Positions 1-10,591 of a stretch of 64,000 nucleotides of DNA are shown piece by piece. How positions within the stretch are numbered: position 1 is the stretch's first letter; every line of letters begins with the position of its first letter. Below the pieces are notes generated by a model, which saw only the letters and a list, made by a program, of their open reading frames with translations, had not been told where the DNA came from and searched no databases. Origin of the DNA: Anagrus nilaparvatae (lineage: Eukaryota; Arthropoda; Insecta; Hymenoptera; Mymaridae); contig JAKSXM010000007.1 in assembly GCA_022575985.1 (NCBI GenBank), positions 3,102,501 to 3,166,500 of the forward strand, in the 5' to 3' direction. A program made the position numbers and the translations under genes.

Positions 1-538
1 AATTATGATTAATAACTCGTAAACTTTTTCGAGGTGCGCATTCTAAAATAACGAAATTAATGAAATTCCATTCATTTGCTAATGAAAAGATCTTTTGAAT
101 TAATTCAGGTGAGTTTTGATAACGATTAAGTATTAGAGCAATTTTAGTTTCCGTCAAGTAAAATAAAGAGTCTAATATGTATATAATTGCAATATATAAT
201 TTCTGTAAAAATTTTTTCTTTTTGTCTTCCGATAAGACAATTACATGCAACGGAGAACTAACATTTTTATGATAATCAATAACGCTATATTTCCATTTCA
301 TGAATGGCACAGGTCGATTAAGATCAATTGTAACAGTTGGAACTTGGCTCAGCAGATCCTCGTAAATCAGTTGATAGCTGCAGTGGTTTATCGTGTTGGT
401 TCCATTCTTGAAATCAGAATATAAGGTCACTCGTTCTGGCTTCAGTTCTTCTAGAATCTGGCTTGTTAAGATTTTAATGGGACTTGATTGAATAACGTCC
501 AAAAGTTGTAAAATGCAAGTTAAACGGATTATCCACAT
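1..538 (-). CDS. Ionotropic receptor-like gene, 5' part, cut by window edge
   Basis: The minus strand is open from the ATG at 538 to base 1, about 179 codons, and continues beyond the window. It encodes the signal peptide and extracellular N-terminal region of the same IR family as the genes at 10511-12364 and 28886-30748, with blocks such as LYSDFKNGTN, QVPTVTIDLNRPVPFMKWK and LFYLTETK. The family is a ligand-gated cation channel of chemosensory neuron membranes; that role comes from family knowledge. The start was chosen because the upstream codons are not ATG. A pyrimidine tract ending in TGCAG stops 12 nt before the ATG and may be the acceptor of an intron behind a 5' exon. No stop or frameshift is visible in the part present. 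Confidence 0.82.
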   Translation of the reverse strand, partial: MWIIRLTCILQLLDVIQSSPIKILTSQILEELKPERVTLYSDFKNGTNTINHCSYQLIYEDLLSQVPTVTIDLNRPVPFMKWKYSVIDYHKNVSSPLHVIVLSEDKKKKFLQKLYIAIIYILDSLFYLTETKIALILNRYQNSPELIQKIFSLANEWNFINFVILECAPRKSLRVINHN

Positions 539-1137
539 TATCTGAACGATCTGCACAAAAAAGAAAAGAACAGTATAAAAAATTATACCAAATGTAAGTT
601 TTCAGATTTCGTTGTTTATCATAAATTTAATACTAAAAATGGTTTACATGAACCAAAATAGTTTTTATTTTTATCTATGTTTTCGAGGTCTGAGCTCTCG
701 TTTTAAGATAAAATATCTTGCTAATTTTAAATAACCCATTACTAATTTACATGTAATAATACTTTTTTTGTAATTAAGTTTATAGAAAGAAATTGTACAA
801 ATTATTTTCATCATATAGTACTTATTTTTATAGATTTTGAAAAGGCTGCTTATGAGGGATTGAAACGTTAATAAATTAAACAACATTTATTACTCGAAAA
901 AAAAACTTCATCAGGTTTTTTCATTAGATTACTTTTTTTTAAATTTTACATATGTTAATTAATGAATTTTAATTTTAATTTTAATTCATGAATTATACAA
1001 ATTTATTTTGAATATTTTATTCACAAGGGGAGTCTACTCGCAATAAAACATTCTTGTCCAGGTATTTACTGTCAGGATAATAAATTTATCATGAATGAAA
1101 AATTATTTTAATCAACTGGTTACATTATTATAAAATA
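539..1137. other. Upstream region of the left IR gene, shared with the other copies
   Basis: No gene is visible. The first ~400 bp resemble the regions upstream of the IR genes at 12364 and 28886, including a block reading GAGCTCTCGTTTTAAGATAAAA in the complementary copies. The part at 1021-1137 matches 28320-28436 in inverted orientation but not the sequence beyond 12833. The left gene and the 28886 gene therefore share more upstream sequence with each other than with the 12364 gene. Confidence 0.6.
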
Positions 1138-1609
1138 CTAGGGGGCTCCGCCCCCTGCGCGCTCCGCGCGCCAACCCCCGCCAAGCGTCGAGTGTGGTGA
1201 AAAGGCCCATGTTTACAATTAGAAATTAAAAGACAATTAATTAGAAAGAATAAAACTTTAAACTTATTTGCTAATAATTTTTTTTTTAATTTAAATAATT
1301 TAATTTTAATTACGAATTTTTTCTACTTACCTTCATAACTTTTTTAATTTTTAATATTTTTTTATGATTATAGGTAATTACCTGTAAAAACTCATGTACT
1401 TTATGGTGTTTTTTTTTTAATTTCAGACGATTCTAAACCAAGTTATGATGTGGGCCGATTTGCAACTTTTTTTTCAGGCACCAACTTCAGCGCCATCTCA
1501 TCATATGTAAAAAAAGAGAAAATAAAAAAAAATATTTTTTTTGTGTTTATTATCTCTCTATATTATAAAATTCTAAACGCTGCCGCCGCCGCCGCCGACA
1601 TGGGTCATT

Positions 1610-1925
1610 TGGTCACCCCCATTTGGACACCCCCATTTGGTCACCCCCATTTGGTCACCCTCATTTGGACACCCCCATTTGGACACCCCCAGTTGGACAC
1701 CCCCATTTGGTCACCCCCATTTGGTCACCCCCATTTGGTCACCCCTATTTGGACACCCCTATTTGGACACCACCATATGGGCACCCCCATTCGATCACCC
1801 CCATTCGATAACCCCCATTTGGACACCCCATTTGGTCACCCCTATTTGGACACCCCTATTTGGATACCACCATTTGGGCAATCCCATTTGGGCACCCCCA
1901 TTTGGATACCCCCATTTGGGCACCC
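1610..1925. repeat. 14-bp minisatellite
   Basis: About 22 imperfect head-to-tail copies of a unit like CACCCCCATTTGGT lie inside the TIR transposon. Because 14 is not a multiple of three, all three plus frames read as Pro/His/Trp-rich repeats with a 14-residue period. The apparent proteins here are by-products of the repeat. Confidence 0.9.
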
Positions 1926-2269
1926 ATGTTTGTTTTTTTATTCAAATAGCAATTTTTTTTATTTTTATTTTATTTTTTTTTTTTAAGTTTAAAATTTATT
2001 TACTTTATAGTTAAAAGTTATTGTACACTTCAGATATGTTTTTTAATATTTTAAAATTATGATAATATTTGATTATTGGATAATACATTTAAAAATTAAT
2101 CAGTAAAAGTTAAATTATCGTTTTTAATAGTAGAAGAAAAAATATAATCAAAATTAAAGTATTTTTTTAATAAATATAAAGTAATAAATAATAAATTATT
2201 TTGAAATACAATAAATATAAAACAGTAAATATAAAACAGATAAATACAAAACGTACAATATATTTAACT

Positions 2270-2372
2270 TTGATAACGAATTATATCTGACGAAATACTA
2301 AGTTTAGAAGAATTAATGGAAGGCCAAGAACTATTAAGAGATGCAGGTATAGATATTTTTTTGAAAATTAAA
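2270..2372 (+). other. Exon-like fragment inside the TIR transposon
   Basis: One plus frame reads an ordinary-looking peptide, including SLEELMEGQELLRDAGIDIF, unlike the Lys/Asn/Phe-rich translation of the surrounding AT-rich DNA. With the other fragment near 1426-1507 (polypyrimidine plus TTTCAG, then DDSKPSYDVGRFATFF) it may be what is left of a captured host gene or a decayed element gene. The family is not recognised. Confidence 0.25.
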
Positions 2373-2884
2373 AAAAAAAAAAAATTAATTTTTAATAAAA
2401 AAATAATTTTATTATTTTTCATAGATGATAAGAAATAATTAGTAAAATTTAACAACGGATTTCATATTATTGCAATTAAAATAAATATTTGTGAAAGAAA
2501 AATTAAATTATTTAAATAAAAAAAAAATTATTAGCAAATAAGTTTAAAGTTTTATTCTTTCTAATTAATTGTCTTTTAATTTCTAATTGTAAACATGGGC
2601 CTTTTCACCACGCTCGACGCTTTGCGGGGGTTGGCGCGCGGAGCGCGCAGGGGGCGGAGCCCCCTAGTAAGTATATAAAACAGCTGTAAAAAAATCTTTT
2701 TATTTTTCAATAAACTTTTTGACAAAACTAATCTGAAAAAAAACGTTATTTTTACTCAAAACTGGGAGAATGTACCCTTAAGGTAATTATAATTATCAGT
2801 TTATCTCATTAGATGCCCTCTGTCTATTATAATAAAGAGTCTTCTGACTCCACTAGCTTTCAGATTAAATAATTAATAGTTTTG

Positions 2885-4260
2885 GGATATATCTCGAAGT
2901 ATGTTGCCACCTTGGAGTTGTACCAAAACACGTCTCGTTGGGGCAGATTTCTTTTACAAAAATTAAAAAAAAAATCAATTTTCTAATTATTGACCAAATA
3001 TATATTTTTTATGAAAATAATAAACTGTATGGAAGTAAAAAATTACGCACTGGCCTTCTTTTTTCCAAAATATTTTTATTATTTCTTTTACTAACCATTT
3101 CTAAAATAGAAGAATTTTAAATTATCCTATTTTGGAAACGGCTCATTTTGGAAAAGTCTCTTACTTTAAGTAAAATTTCTAATTTAAAATATTTAAAAAA
3201 AGACTATTTACAATCACTAACTTTCTAGAGAATTCTTAGAAATGACCCGTAAAAAAGACACAATTTAAAAGTTTTAATTTTTGCAGCAATTTGAAAATTG
3301 GTCATTTTAGGCTTAAAATTGTTAATACGGTGAATAAATTAGTGATAAAAAATTGAGCTTTACGGAGATTGAAAAATTGAAGAAATGAGAAGTAAAATTT
3401 TTCAAATGATACTTGCCTGTTGTAGAAGAAAATGTTACAAACATTTAAATATTGAAAAATTAAACTTTAATTTTTCTCCAAGTATATTCAGAATATGAAA
3501 GCATTTGTTAGTATTTAATAAATCACTTAAAAACTTTCAAGCACATCTGAGGAAAACTGGTAACTAATACGTTTTTTATTTTAAAAATATACGTGTCCTA
3601 ATTAAAGCGAGTCAGAATCATCGTTGCTTTGACCACGAACTTCAACAGCACAAATTAAACGATGAATATTTATTGTAAAAAAAAAAAATTATTCTTTGAC
3701 TCATGAAAACACGGAATAGTAAATAAAATGTAGAAAAAAAATATTTATAATTAACAATTGACCTTATGCCATTTTTCATTTTGTTGTAAAAAACAATAAT
3801 TTGAAATAAAAAGGGCACGTGTACCCATGACTTTTATAGTTAATCGTTTTTTACTTTAAAAATAAAAATAATGTTTATAGTCACAACTTAATTTCATTTA
3901 TTTGTAAAAATGAACAATTTTAAATAAAAAATAAAAAGATCAATGGAGCATTACAATTTTAGCAGCAATTTAAAAATTGTTCATTTCGGGCCTAAAATAA
4001 AATTTGCTTTATTAATTATAGCGATGAGAGAATCGGTGATGAAAAACTTGCGATTTACGGGGAATGAAAGGTAGTACTTGTACAAACAAATGAGACCAAA
4101 CGTAAGTATTTTGGTTAAAATGTAACATGACAGCATTACTTGGAAAATTGCCCTATATAGTCCTATCGTATAATATATAAGTCCCGACCCAAATATTCCG
4201 AATATATATTATTTTCACTATGCAACCCAAAAATTTTTGCCAAAAAAGAGTGCTTATTTT
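2885..4260 (-). repeat. Dispersed repeat R, copy a
   Basis: A moderately diverged copy of the repeat also seen at 13825-15340 (same orientation) and 25690-27180 (opposite). Shared blocks include GCACTGGCCTTCT, the stretch around GGTCATTTTAGGC, and a final block with GGGGAATGAAAGGTAGTA followed by AACCCAAAAATTTTTG. No open frame survives. It lies upstream of the left IR gene, as copies b and c lie upstream of the other two. Confidence 0.7.
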
Positions 4261-5779
4261 TTAAAAAGTAAAGATTCGTTTTGACTCGAGGGAAACTATA
4301 CTTTTTTATATAAATGTGTGTATTTTATACTCAAATACAAAGTATGAAATTACATCCTAATAAATAAATATAAGTTACTTTTTTTTTAATCAAACAAGTT
4401 TGATGTTTTTTTAAAATAAAGCATTGATTTTATTATAATTACATTAAAAAAAAAATTTCGATTTTTTTTTTAAATTTTCAAATTGTTATATAATTTATTG
4501 AAAATTTTCGTATTGAGAAATGTAAATGAATTTTAGGTTGCAGAATAATTAAAATATTATGAATAATTTGAAATCGTCCTCTGACCGATTTACTGAAACC
4601 TGAAATTTATTGAAAACTTTTTTGGTTTGAAATTATGTGGATCAGCCCATTCGTAAGCATACCTTTAGAGACTAATAATTTAAGCAAAATCTATACAATT
4701 TACAGAGGAAAACTTAAATAATTCCAAAAACGAAATTAACTTGATAGTTTTTTCAAAATCGAGTCCTCAAAAACTAAAAATATGCTTTTTATTTTTTTTA
4801 AATTTTAATTAATAAAGAAAATTATATATATTTTTAGATGAATAAATAAATACTTCTGCACGTGCTTAAATGCAGCTTAACAATTTTCACCTGAATTAAA
4901 ATCATATACTGAAAAAAAATTACGCTTATCACAAGTGGATTTTTTTTCGAGATGTTCTAATATTATATTTATAATTGGTATTAGCGGTTCAAGGTTTTGA
5001 TATCGAGCCTGGTGAACATGGACATGAGTAATATCATTGTGAGACCTAAGCTGTTAGTCACTTTATTGTTTACCCGAATGCTCGAGTCTACCTAGATATT
5101 TTGGGCCATTACTGTAGTTTATGCATGAGCCGGTGAGCTGATTAGGTTCAAAATTTTTGGTGCTAGCATGATCATTAGCACCAATGCTCGACGAAGGGTC
5201 TACAGTTTTTCGCCCATGGTGCTTACGATATTTTTTGCCTACCTAGGCGTAAAATTCGTGTGCGAAACTTTACAAGGGATTTTCAGCACTTGTCCTTCGC
5301 ATATAAAAAATATTGCAAAAACCATGGTCGAAAAACTTTTGGTTGGGTACTCATGCTAGTAAACACATAAGTAAAAAAATTTTTGCACGCTTGGTACTGA
5401 ATATACTATATTTAAAGGAATTTCGGTTTGAATTTATAATACGCGTCGTCAGGTTGATCCACTTGAATTTAGCTTGAACTTTCAAGAAAATTAACAAAAA
5501 AAATTAAAATTTCTGCATAAATTTTCAAAAAATTCAAGTATAATATAAGCAGAGTAACTTGTTGTTGTATCTGTGTAAAATATGTTTTTATTACAAAATA
5601 GCACACAGCATCTTCTTGTGGCAAAATTAAACAGAAAGTGGTCAGAATTGTCCAGAAAATGTACGCAAATATAAAACTATTTACTAAGGTTTCTGCTCAG
5701 GTTTTGTTAACCAGAAACTCTAACAGTTTTTGGACAGAAAATATTCCAATTTCTGTTCAGTTTACCACCAACAGTCAAA
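4261..5779. other. Gene-free stretch with a less AT-rich patch
   Basis: No gene recognised. The patch 4960-5470 is less AT-rich and holds short palindromes such as GGTGCTA...TAGCACC (5159-5182). It may be an old transposon but no termini were found. A 63-codon open frame at 5168-5359 has no recognisable domain. Confidence 0.35.
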
Positions 5780-5950
5780 GTTGTCCGATTTAATGGGGAG
5801 GGGGGGTCAAATGGGACTTAGAATAATTTCGAGAATAATTTCAATTTTGGGATTTAGAATAATTCAGATTTAGGGACTTGGAATAACTCAGCTGTAAGTA
5901 AATATATTCCATCCATTTTCGTTGTGTTTACACAAACCAGTTATAAGTTT
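5780..5950 (+). repeat. Dispersed repeat R4, copy 1
   Basis: It contains a G-run followed by GTCAAATGGGACTTAGAATAA, several GGGACTT...GAATAA echoes, and GTTGTGTTTACACAAACC. The same order of blocks recurs at 34690-35000 (inverted) and 61875-62205. The internal echoes suggest the unit is built from short tandem pieces. Confidence 0.55.
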
Positions 5951-7507
5951 TTTAATGCAATTTCCAAAATTATACTATTTTACTTTTATTATTTATTATT
6001 TAATCATCATGACATATTTTTTCAACTGGAGCATATACAAAACATTTTTTCATTAATTTAATCTACAATAATGAATCCTATAAAAATTTATTATTTTAGA
6101 ATTTTAAATTATAGATTATTCGATATTTAAAATTTATTAATAAATAATTTATAAGAGCAGAAATAATAAATAAAAAACATCAAATAATTTTAAAAGAGAT
6201 AATATATTTTTTTTAAAAAAATAGCCAGAAGGTAATATCCGTATATAAATAAAATTATAAAATATTTATAATTATTGATTTAATATTGATAAATTAATTA
6301 AAAACCTTCAAAAAAAAATTTTTTTATTTAAAAATGACTAATATTTATTATATTATTAGATTAATAAACAATGAAGCATGATTTGCAAATATTAAAAAAA
6401 TTACTAATTTTTATTAAAAAAAAAAAATCGGCGACATACATTTTTCTAAACGTCATGTTATTTTTTTTCTAATAAATATATGCATGTATATATGAAAAAA
6501 AAAAAATTGCAACATATAAACAAACACATATTAAAAAAAAGTGTTTTTCTCAACACCGAAGGCAAAAATTCTTTAAGCAATTATAATATATGAGAAAAAA
6601 AAATATCAAAAAATTATCGATGCATATAAAACTTGATTCAATATATAAACTATAAGGTCGTGTCAATATAGAATTTTCCCTCTCTCTCTCTCCCTCTCAC
6701 TTATAAATTGATCTTCGTTTAAGAAAATTCTTTAAATTACGTAACAAGATGGACGTTATTTTTTTTTATTGTAGTTTCCGTGTATATTTTATTATAGTTA
6801 TAGTTTGTTACTAGGTATACCTTTCACGTTACAAGGACAAAAAAAAACCTCCGTGGGATTATTTAAGGGTGCGTTCGCACGGATTCCAATAGATCGTGTT
6901 ATAGATTTATTTAAATAGGCCAAGATTTATTAGCGTATTAAATGGCTAAATAAAAAATAATTTACTGAAATTTTTTTTTCTTCAAAATATTAATTTTTTA
7001 CTAAATTTATGTTTACATTTTTTTTAATAAGTCTGTCCTTATATTACATCATGAAAAAATGTGTTTGCATTAATTATAAATTAATCAATATTATGATTAA
7101 AAAATGTACATAATTTTATTTAATAAAATTGAAATGAAGACAATTTTTATATATTCGGCTGGCAGTTGCTTTAATCTTTAAGCGAAAATAAATGCAATGA
7201 AGAAAAAATTTTTTTTTTTAAATTTTGGCAAATATGACCAAAATTGATCTCTTAAATATTCATTGGTATTTTAACATTTCAATACGGTCATTTTTTTAAA
7301 ATCATTTGTGTTATATATTAGGATTTTGCTGTTTCCAAATACACTAAATTAATTATTGTATATAATAGAGATTGAAATTACAATTAAGTTCGAAATTATA
7401 TTTTAATTTTTCCTTCAGGCGATAATTTTATTTTCAGAGAAAAAATTAAGTACTAGTAAAAAATTTTTTGTCAATTTGATTACCTACATAGTGATTTTAT
7501 ATATATA
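5951..7507. other. AT-rich gene-free stretch with CT microsatellite
   Basis: Very AT-rich sequence with many homopolymer runs. A CT-rich microsatellite lies at about 6679-6701. No gene, RNA or transposon end could be supported. Confidence 0.4.
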
Positions 7508-7699
7508 TTTTAATGTTCGTAAAAATTTTATTAAAAATACTTGTTTCTCCAATAAATTATTTAATTAAATTAAGTTTATAAGAATTTAGTAAAAAATTTT
7601 GCTAATAAAAGTTTATATTTAATTCAATTTAAATTTTTAATAATGTATCGCTAATTTATGAAAATAAAATAATCGAGAGTCTAAAAAATAGTATATTAC

Positions 7700-8760
7700 G
7701 ACACATAGTGAAAAAAATAAAAAATGTCCAAATCGCACGTAAATTGCGATTTAGGTCATTTTTTTTAAGGCAAAGGATCATATATTATATTTTTCTTCAT
7801 CAGTGGCAAATATACGCGATTACTCGACGCTGACGAGAAATAGTATATTACGATCCCGTGTCCAGAAAAGTAAAGAATGGCCCAAATCGCACGTAAATTA
7901 CCATCCGAGGCGAAGCAGAGGTTGGTAAACTGCGATTTGGGTCATTTTTTATTTATGGAGAAGGGTCGTATACGATTTTTCTTCGTCAGTGGCGAGAAAA
8001 CATGTTTTTTCCGGTCGCGCAGCGGCCGGGAAATAAGTGCTTTCTGGCCGCTGACAAGAAAACTAAATTTTACCAATTCTACCAAAAACTTGGAATTAAA
8101 TAAGGCTCAATTATTTAAACCAAACCGGAATAAGATGCATGGTCAGGTCCTCAAATCGATTCCAAAGTATTTTTTCCCGAAAGTAGTACTAAAAATAAGC
8201 CTCCACATTAATTTTTGGCTTGTAAGGTTCAGTCATCGATTTTTGGCAACCATTTTTGTGTTTTGGACTCTTATAAAAAAAGTAAGAAAAATTAGAGAAA
8301 CATTTTCTTATTTTTACTGGAGAAAACACATTCTCGACGAAAATTTTTTTCTCTTACAAGGGAAGTTCAATACATTTGGAACACCATATTATACCAAATG
8401 GTTATGGATGAGTTTATTATGTTGCAAAAACGTGCCGACTACCCTCCGTTGATTCCAACGGGCCTTCTGGGCCTAGAAACACTGGGCTCAATTCTACGAC
8501 AATGTTATAAGATAGGATTTTTAGGTATTTTTCCAAATAACGCTATCATATTACGTTTTAACCAAAATACTCCCATTTGGTCTCATTTTTTTGTATAAAT
8601 ACTACCTTTCATTCCCCGTAAATCGCAAGTTTTTTATCACCGATTCTCTTGACACTATAATTAATTAAGCAAATGTCCATTTTGGGCCCGAAATGACCAA
8701 TTTTCGATTTTCTGCTAAAATTGTAATTTGTGATATTACTTTCAAATAAATTGTGTACTA
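7700..8760 (+). repeat. Dispersed repeat R, copy e, with recurring 66-codon frame
   Basis: It starts with hairpin-forming sequence (GGCCCAAATCGCACGTAAATT and its complement around 7877-7950; a shorter CAGCGGCC/GGCCGCTG pair near 8027-8060). It continues through an AT-rich body to a 66-codon frame at 8398-8598 (MVMDEFIMLQKRADYPPL...), then a tail shared with the other copies. A longer open frame at 7877-8452 overlaps these hairpins and looks fortuitous. The equivalent copy on the other arm is 32940-33780. Confidence 0.65.
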
Positions 8761-9839
8761 ATAAAAAAAAAATTTTTTTATCTGTCACGAAGATTATATG
8801 TTTACAATTTATAGGTAAATAGTACAAGGATTTCTAAATTAAAAATAAAAAATCATTTTTAATTTTTTTGATTGTTTAGATTTTGTTTTTAAAAAAATTT
8901 TTATTAATTGATGGTTATCTTAGAATGAGGTATTTAGAATTTAGATGAATGTTTTTGGTTTTTTATCCAAGTATTTTAGCGGTTTATTAAATAATTATAA
9001 ATTTTGAAAATTTAGGAACTACAAGAGACATCAAATTGCAAAAAGAGTTCCAGTCAAGAAGCTGAATTTGTCAAAAATAATTTATTCAAATTTGAAATAG
9101 AAGAAAAAAATGAATACTCAAAGGATATTTTATTCCGAAGTTTAATTTTTTAAAGAACTATGTACAGTTAAAAACATTCACTATGAATTTTAAAAATCAT
9201 TTTTGGCGGGAATTCAAGTAAATTATATATTTCCAATCATCAATTGAAAAATTATATTGTCGTTGAATAAAGCACTGCCAAATTATTGGCATTACGGTTC
9301 TTCAAGCAATAACAAAATATATCTAAAAAAGTATTTTTTTTTTATATTGTCGTTTGAAAATCCCATGGAAAAAATTAGGTTTGACATTCAAAAAGAAAAA
9401 AAAAACTAATGTTATAAAAAATAATATATTTTTTGGACGGTTAAATTTGTGCTTGTATGCAAAAAAAATCGATAGATTAAATTTTTAATAAAACAAAGGT
9501 TCCTTTTCCTTGAATTAATTTTTATGAACTTCTTTCTTTTAAACTTATAATGCAGTTAAATATTTTTTTTTAATAATCAAATCAAAAATAAAGTGAGTTG
9601 ATTTTGTTGAATATTAAAATAAAAATAAAAATAATTAAGAAATTAAAATGGTTAAAATTGTTTGGTCCTCAAATAAAAAGATATCCCTGGACATAGAATC
9701 AACGGGGGTATTTAAGACCTTCTAGATCCCCATTAATTTTCTGTCCAGGTGGATTTAACAATAAAACGATAAAATTTATTAAAAATACAAACAATAAAAT
9801 TATTCTACAAATACATTTTTTAAATACAAGTTCAATGTC

Positions 9840-10159
9840 AACCCATTAGAACCGGCGCGACCAATCTACTGAAGCTCGGATTTTTGCTTATAAAACGGGT
9901 AAAAAAATGAATTTTTTTTTCTTTACTAAAAAGAACTTGCTTTACAAGATTCTGGGGTCAGGTTTTTAACTTTGTATCAATAATCAATTATTGGTCTTTT
10001 TTGAGCCGTCAATAATATTAAAAATCTGACCCCAGAATCTTGTGAAACAAGTTCTTTTTATAAAGGAAAGGAAGACTTTAAGTTAAAAAAAAAAATAAAC
10101 TCGTTTTCTAATCGAAAATCCGAGCGTCAGTGGATTGGTCATGTCGGCGCTAATGGGTT
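9840..10159. mobile_element. Palindromic MITE, ~320 bp
   Basis: The two halves are inverted repeats beginning AACCCATTAG and containing GACCAATC.ACTGA.GCTCGGATTTT and CAAGATTCTGGGGTCAG. The interior is short and noncoding. The matching insertion is at 31509-31847 on the other arm, so it was in place before the duplication. The target duplication is unclear. Confidence 0.75.
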
Positions 10160-10199
10160 CATTTTAATCTGTTAATTTGAATTTTTATTAAACATTATT

Positions 10200-10591
10200 A
10201 TTTTTAAACACAAAAATCCAGTGACTTGAATAAAATCACGCAATAAAATAATTTCATCAAATTCGCTGAACTTTTTTTTTTTAAGACTGAGCTTTTATTT
10301 TATGAATATTAATTTTCTAACGCAGTTTTCTAATTCTTTTGAAATTGTTCAGGCAATTTTTTTTCGGCGAATATAGTAAAACCAAAGTAATTCTAAAAAT
10401 AATACAAGCAGAAAAAAACTACTCCACCAATCATAATAGCAAAAAGTACAAAAGGCAAAGCGCTTTCTTGACTTCTCAGATCGTTAAATTCCACTAGCTT
10501 ATTAATTCTATTAACGTAATCGTAATCGAATCGCCACTTTATGTCCATATTCTAAAAACAATCTTAGCAAACTTATTTTTAAATGGAGAGT
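10200..10591 (-). pseudogene. IR 3'-end relic fused to the IR gene
   Basis: On the minus strand this resembles the segment of an IR gene that starts at residues SPFKNKFAKI, runs through the S2 end and last transmembrane helix (GIVFSLLVFFLELLWFYY-like) and continues into the 3' UTR. It is disrupted by stops and deletions. Its first ~80 bp are read in another frame as the C-terminus of the gene at 10511-12364. On the other arm the same relic lies about 330 bp downstream of an intact IR stop codon. Confidence 0.7.

Larger units (their letters stand above)
1138..2667. mobile_element. Non-autonomous DNA transposon with GC-rich terminal inverted repeats
   Basis: The ends are near-perfect inverted repeats of about 170 bp (1138-1312 and 2493-2667) starting CTAGGGGGCTCCGCCCCC. 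They are strikingly GC-rich in AT-rich surroundings and are flanked by TA on both sides (1136-1137, 2668-2669), consistent with a TA target duplication. The interior has no transposase. It holds a 14-bp minisatellite and two exon-like coding fragments (about 1426-1507 and 2272-2370). The superfamily cannot be assigned from the termini alone. It sits upstream of the left IR gene and interrupts sequence shared with the other IR copies. Confidence 0.8.

Noticed and set aside
1450..2014. Overlapping long frames rich in Pro, His, Trp and Thr
   Set aside because: They are translations of a 14-bp minisatellite in three frames, and one begins at GTG.
7877..8452. 191-codon plus-strand frame
   Set aside because: It overlaps hairpin DNA of repeat R, and the equivalent copy at 32940-33780 does not keep it.
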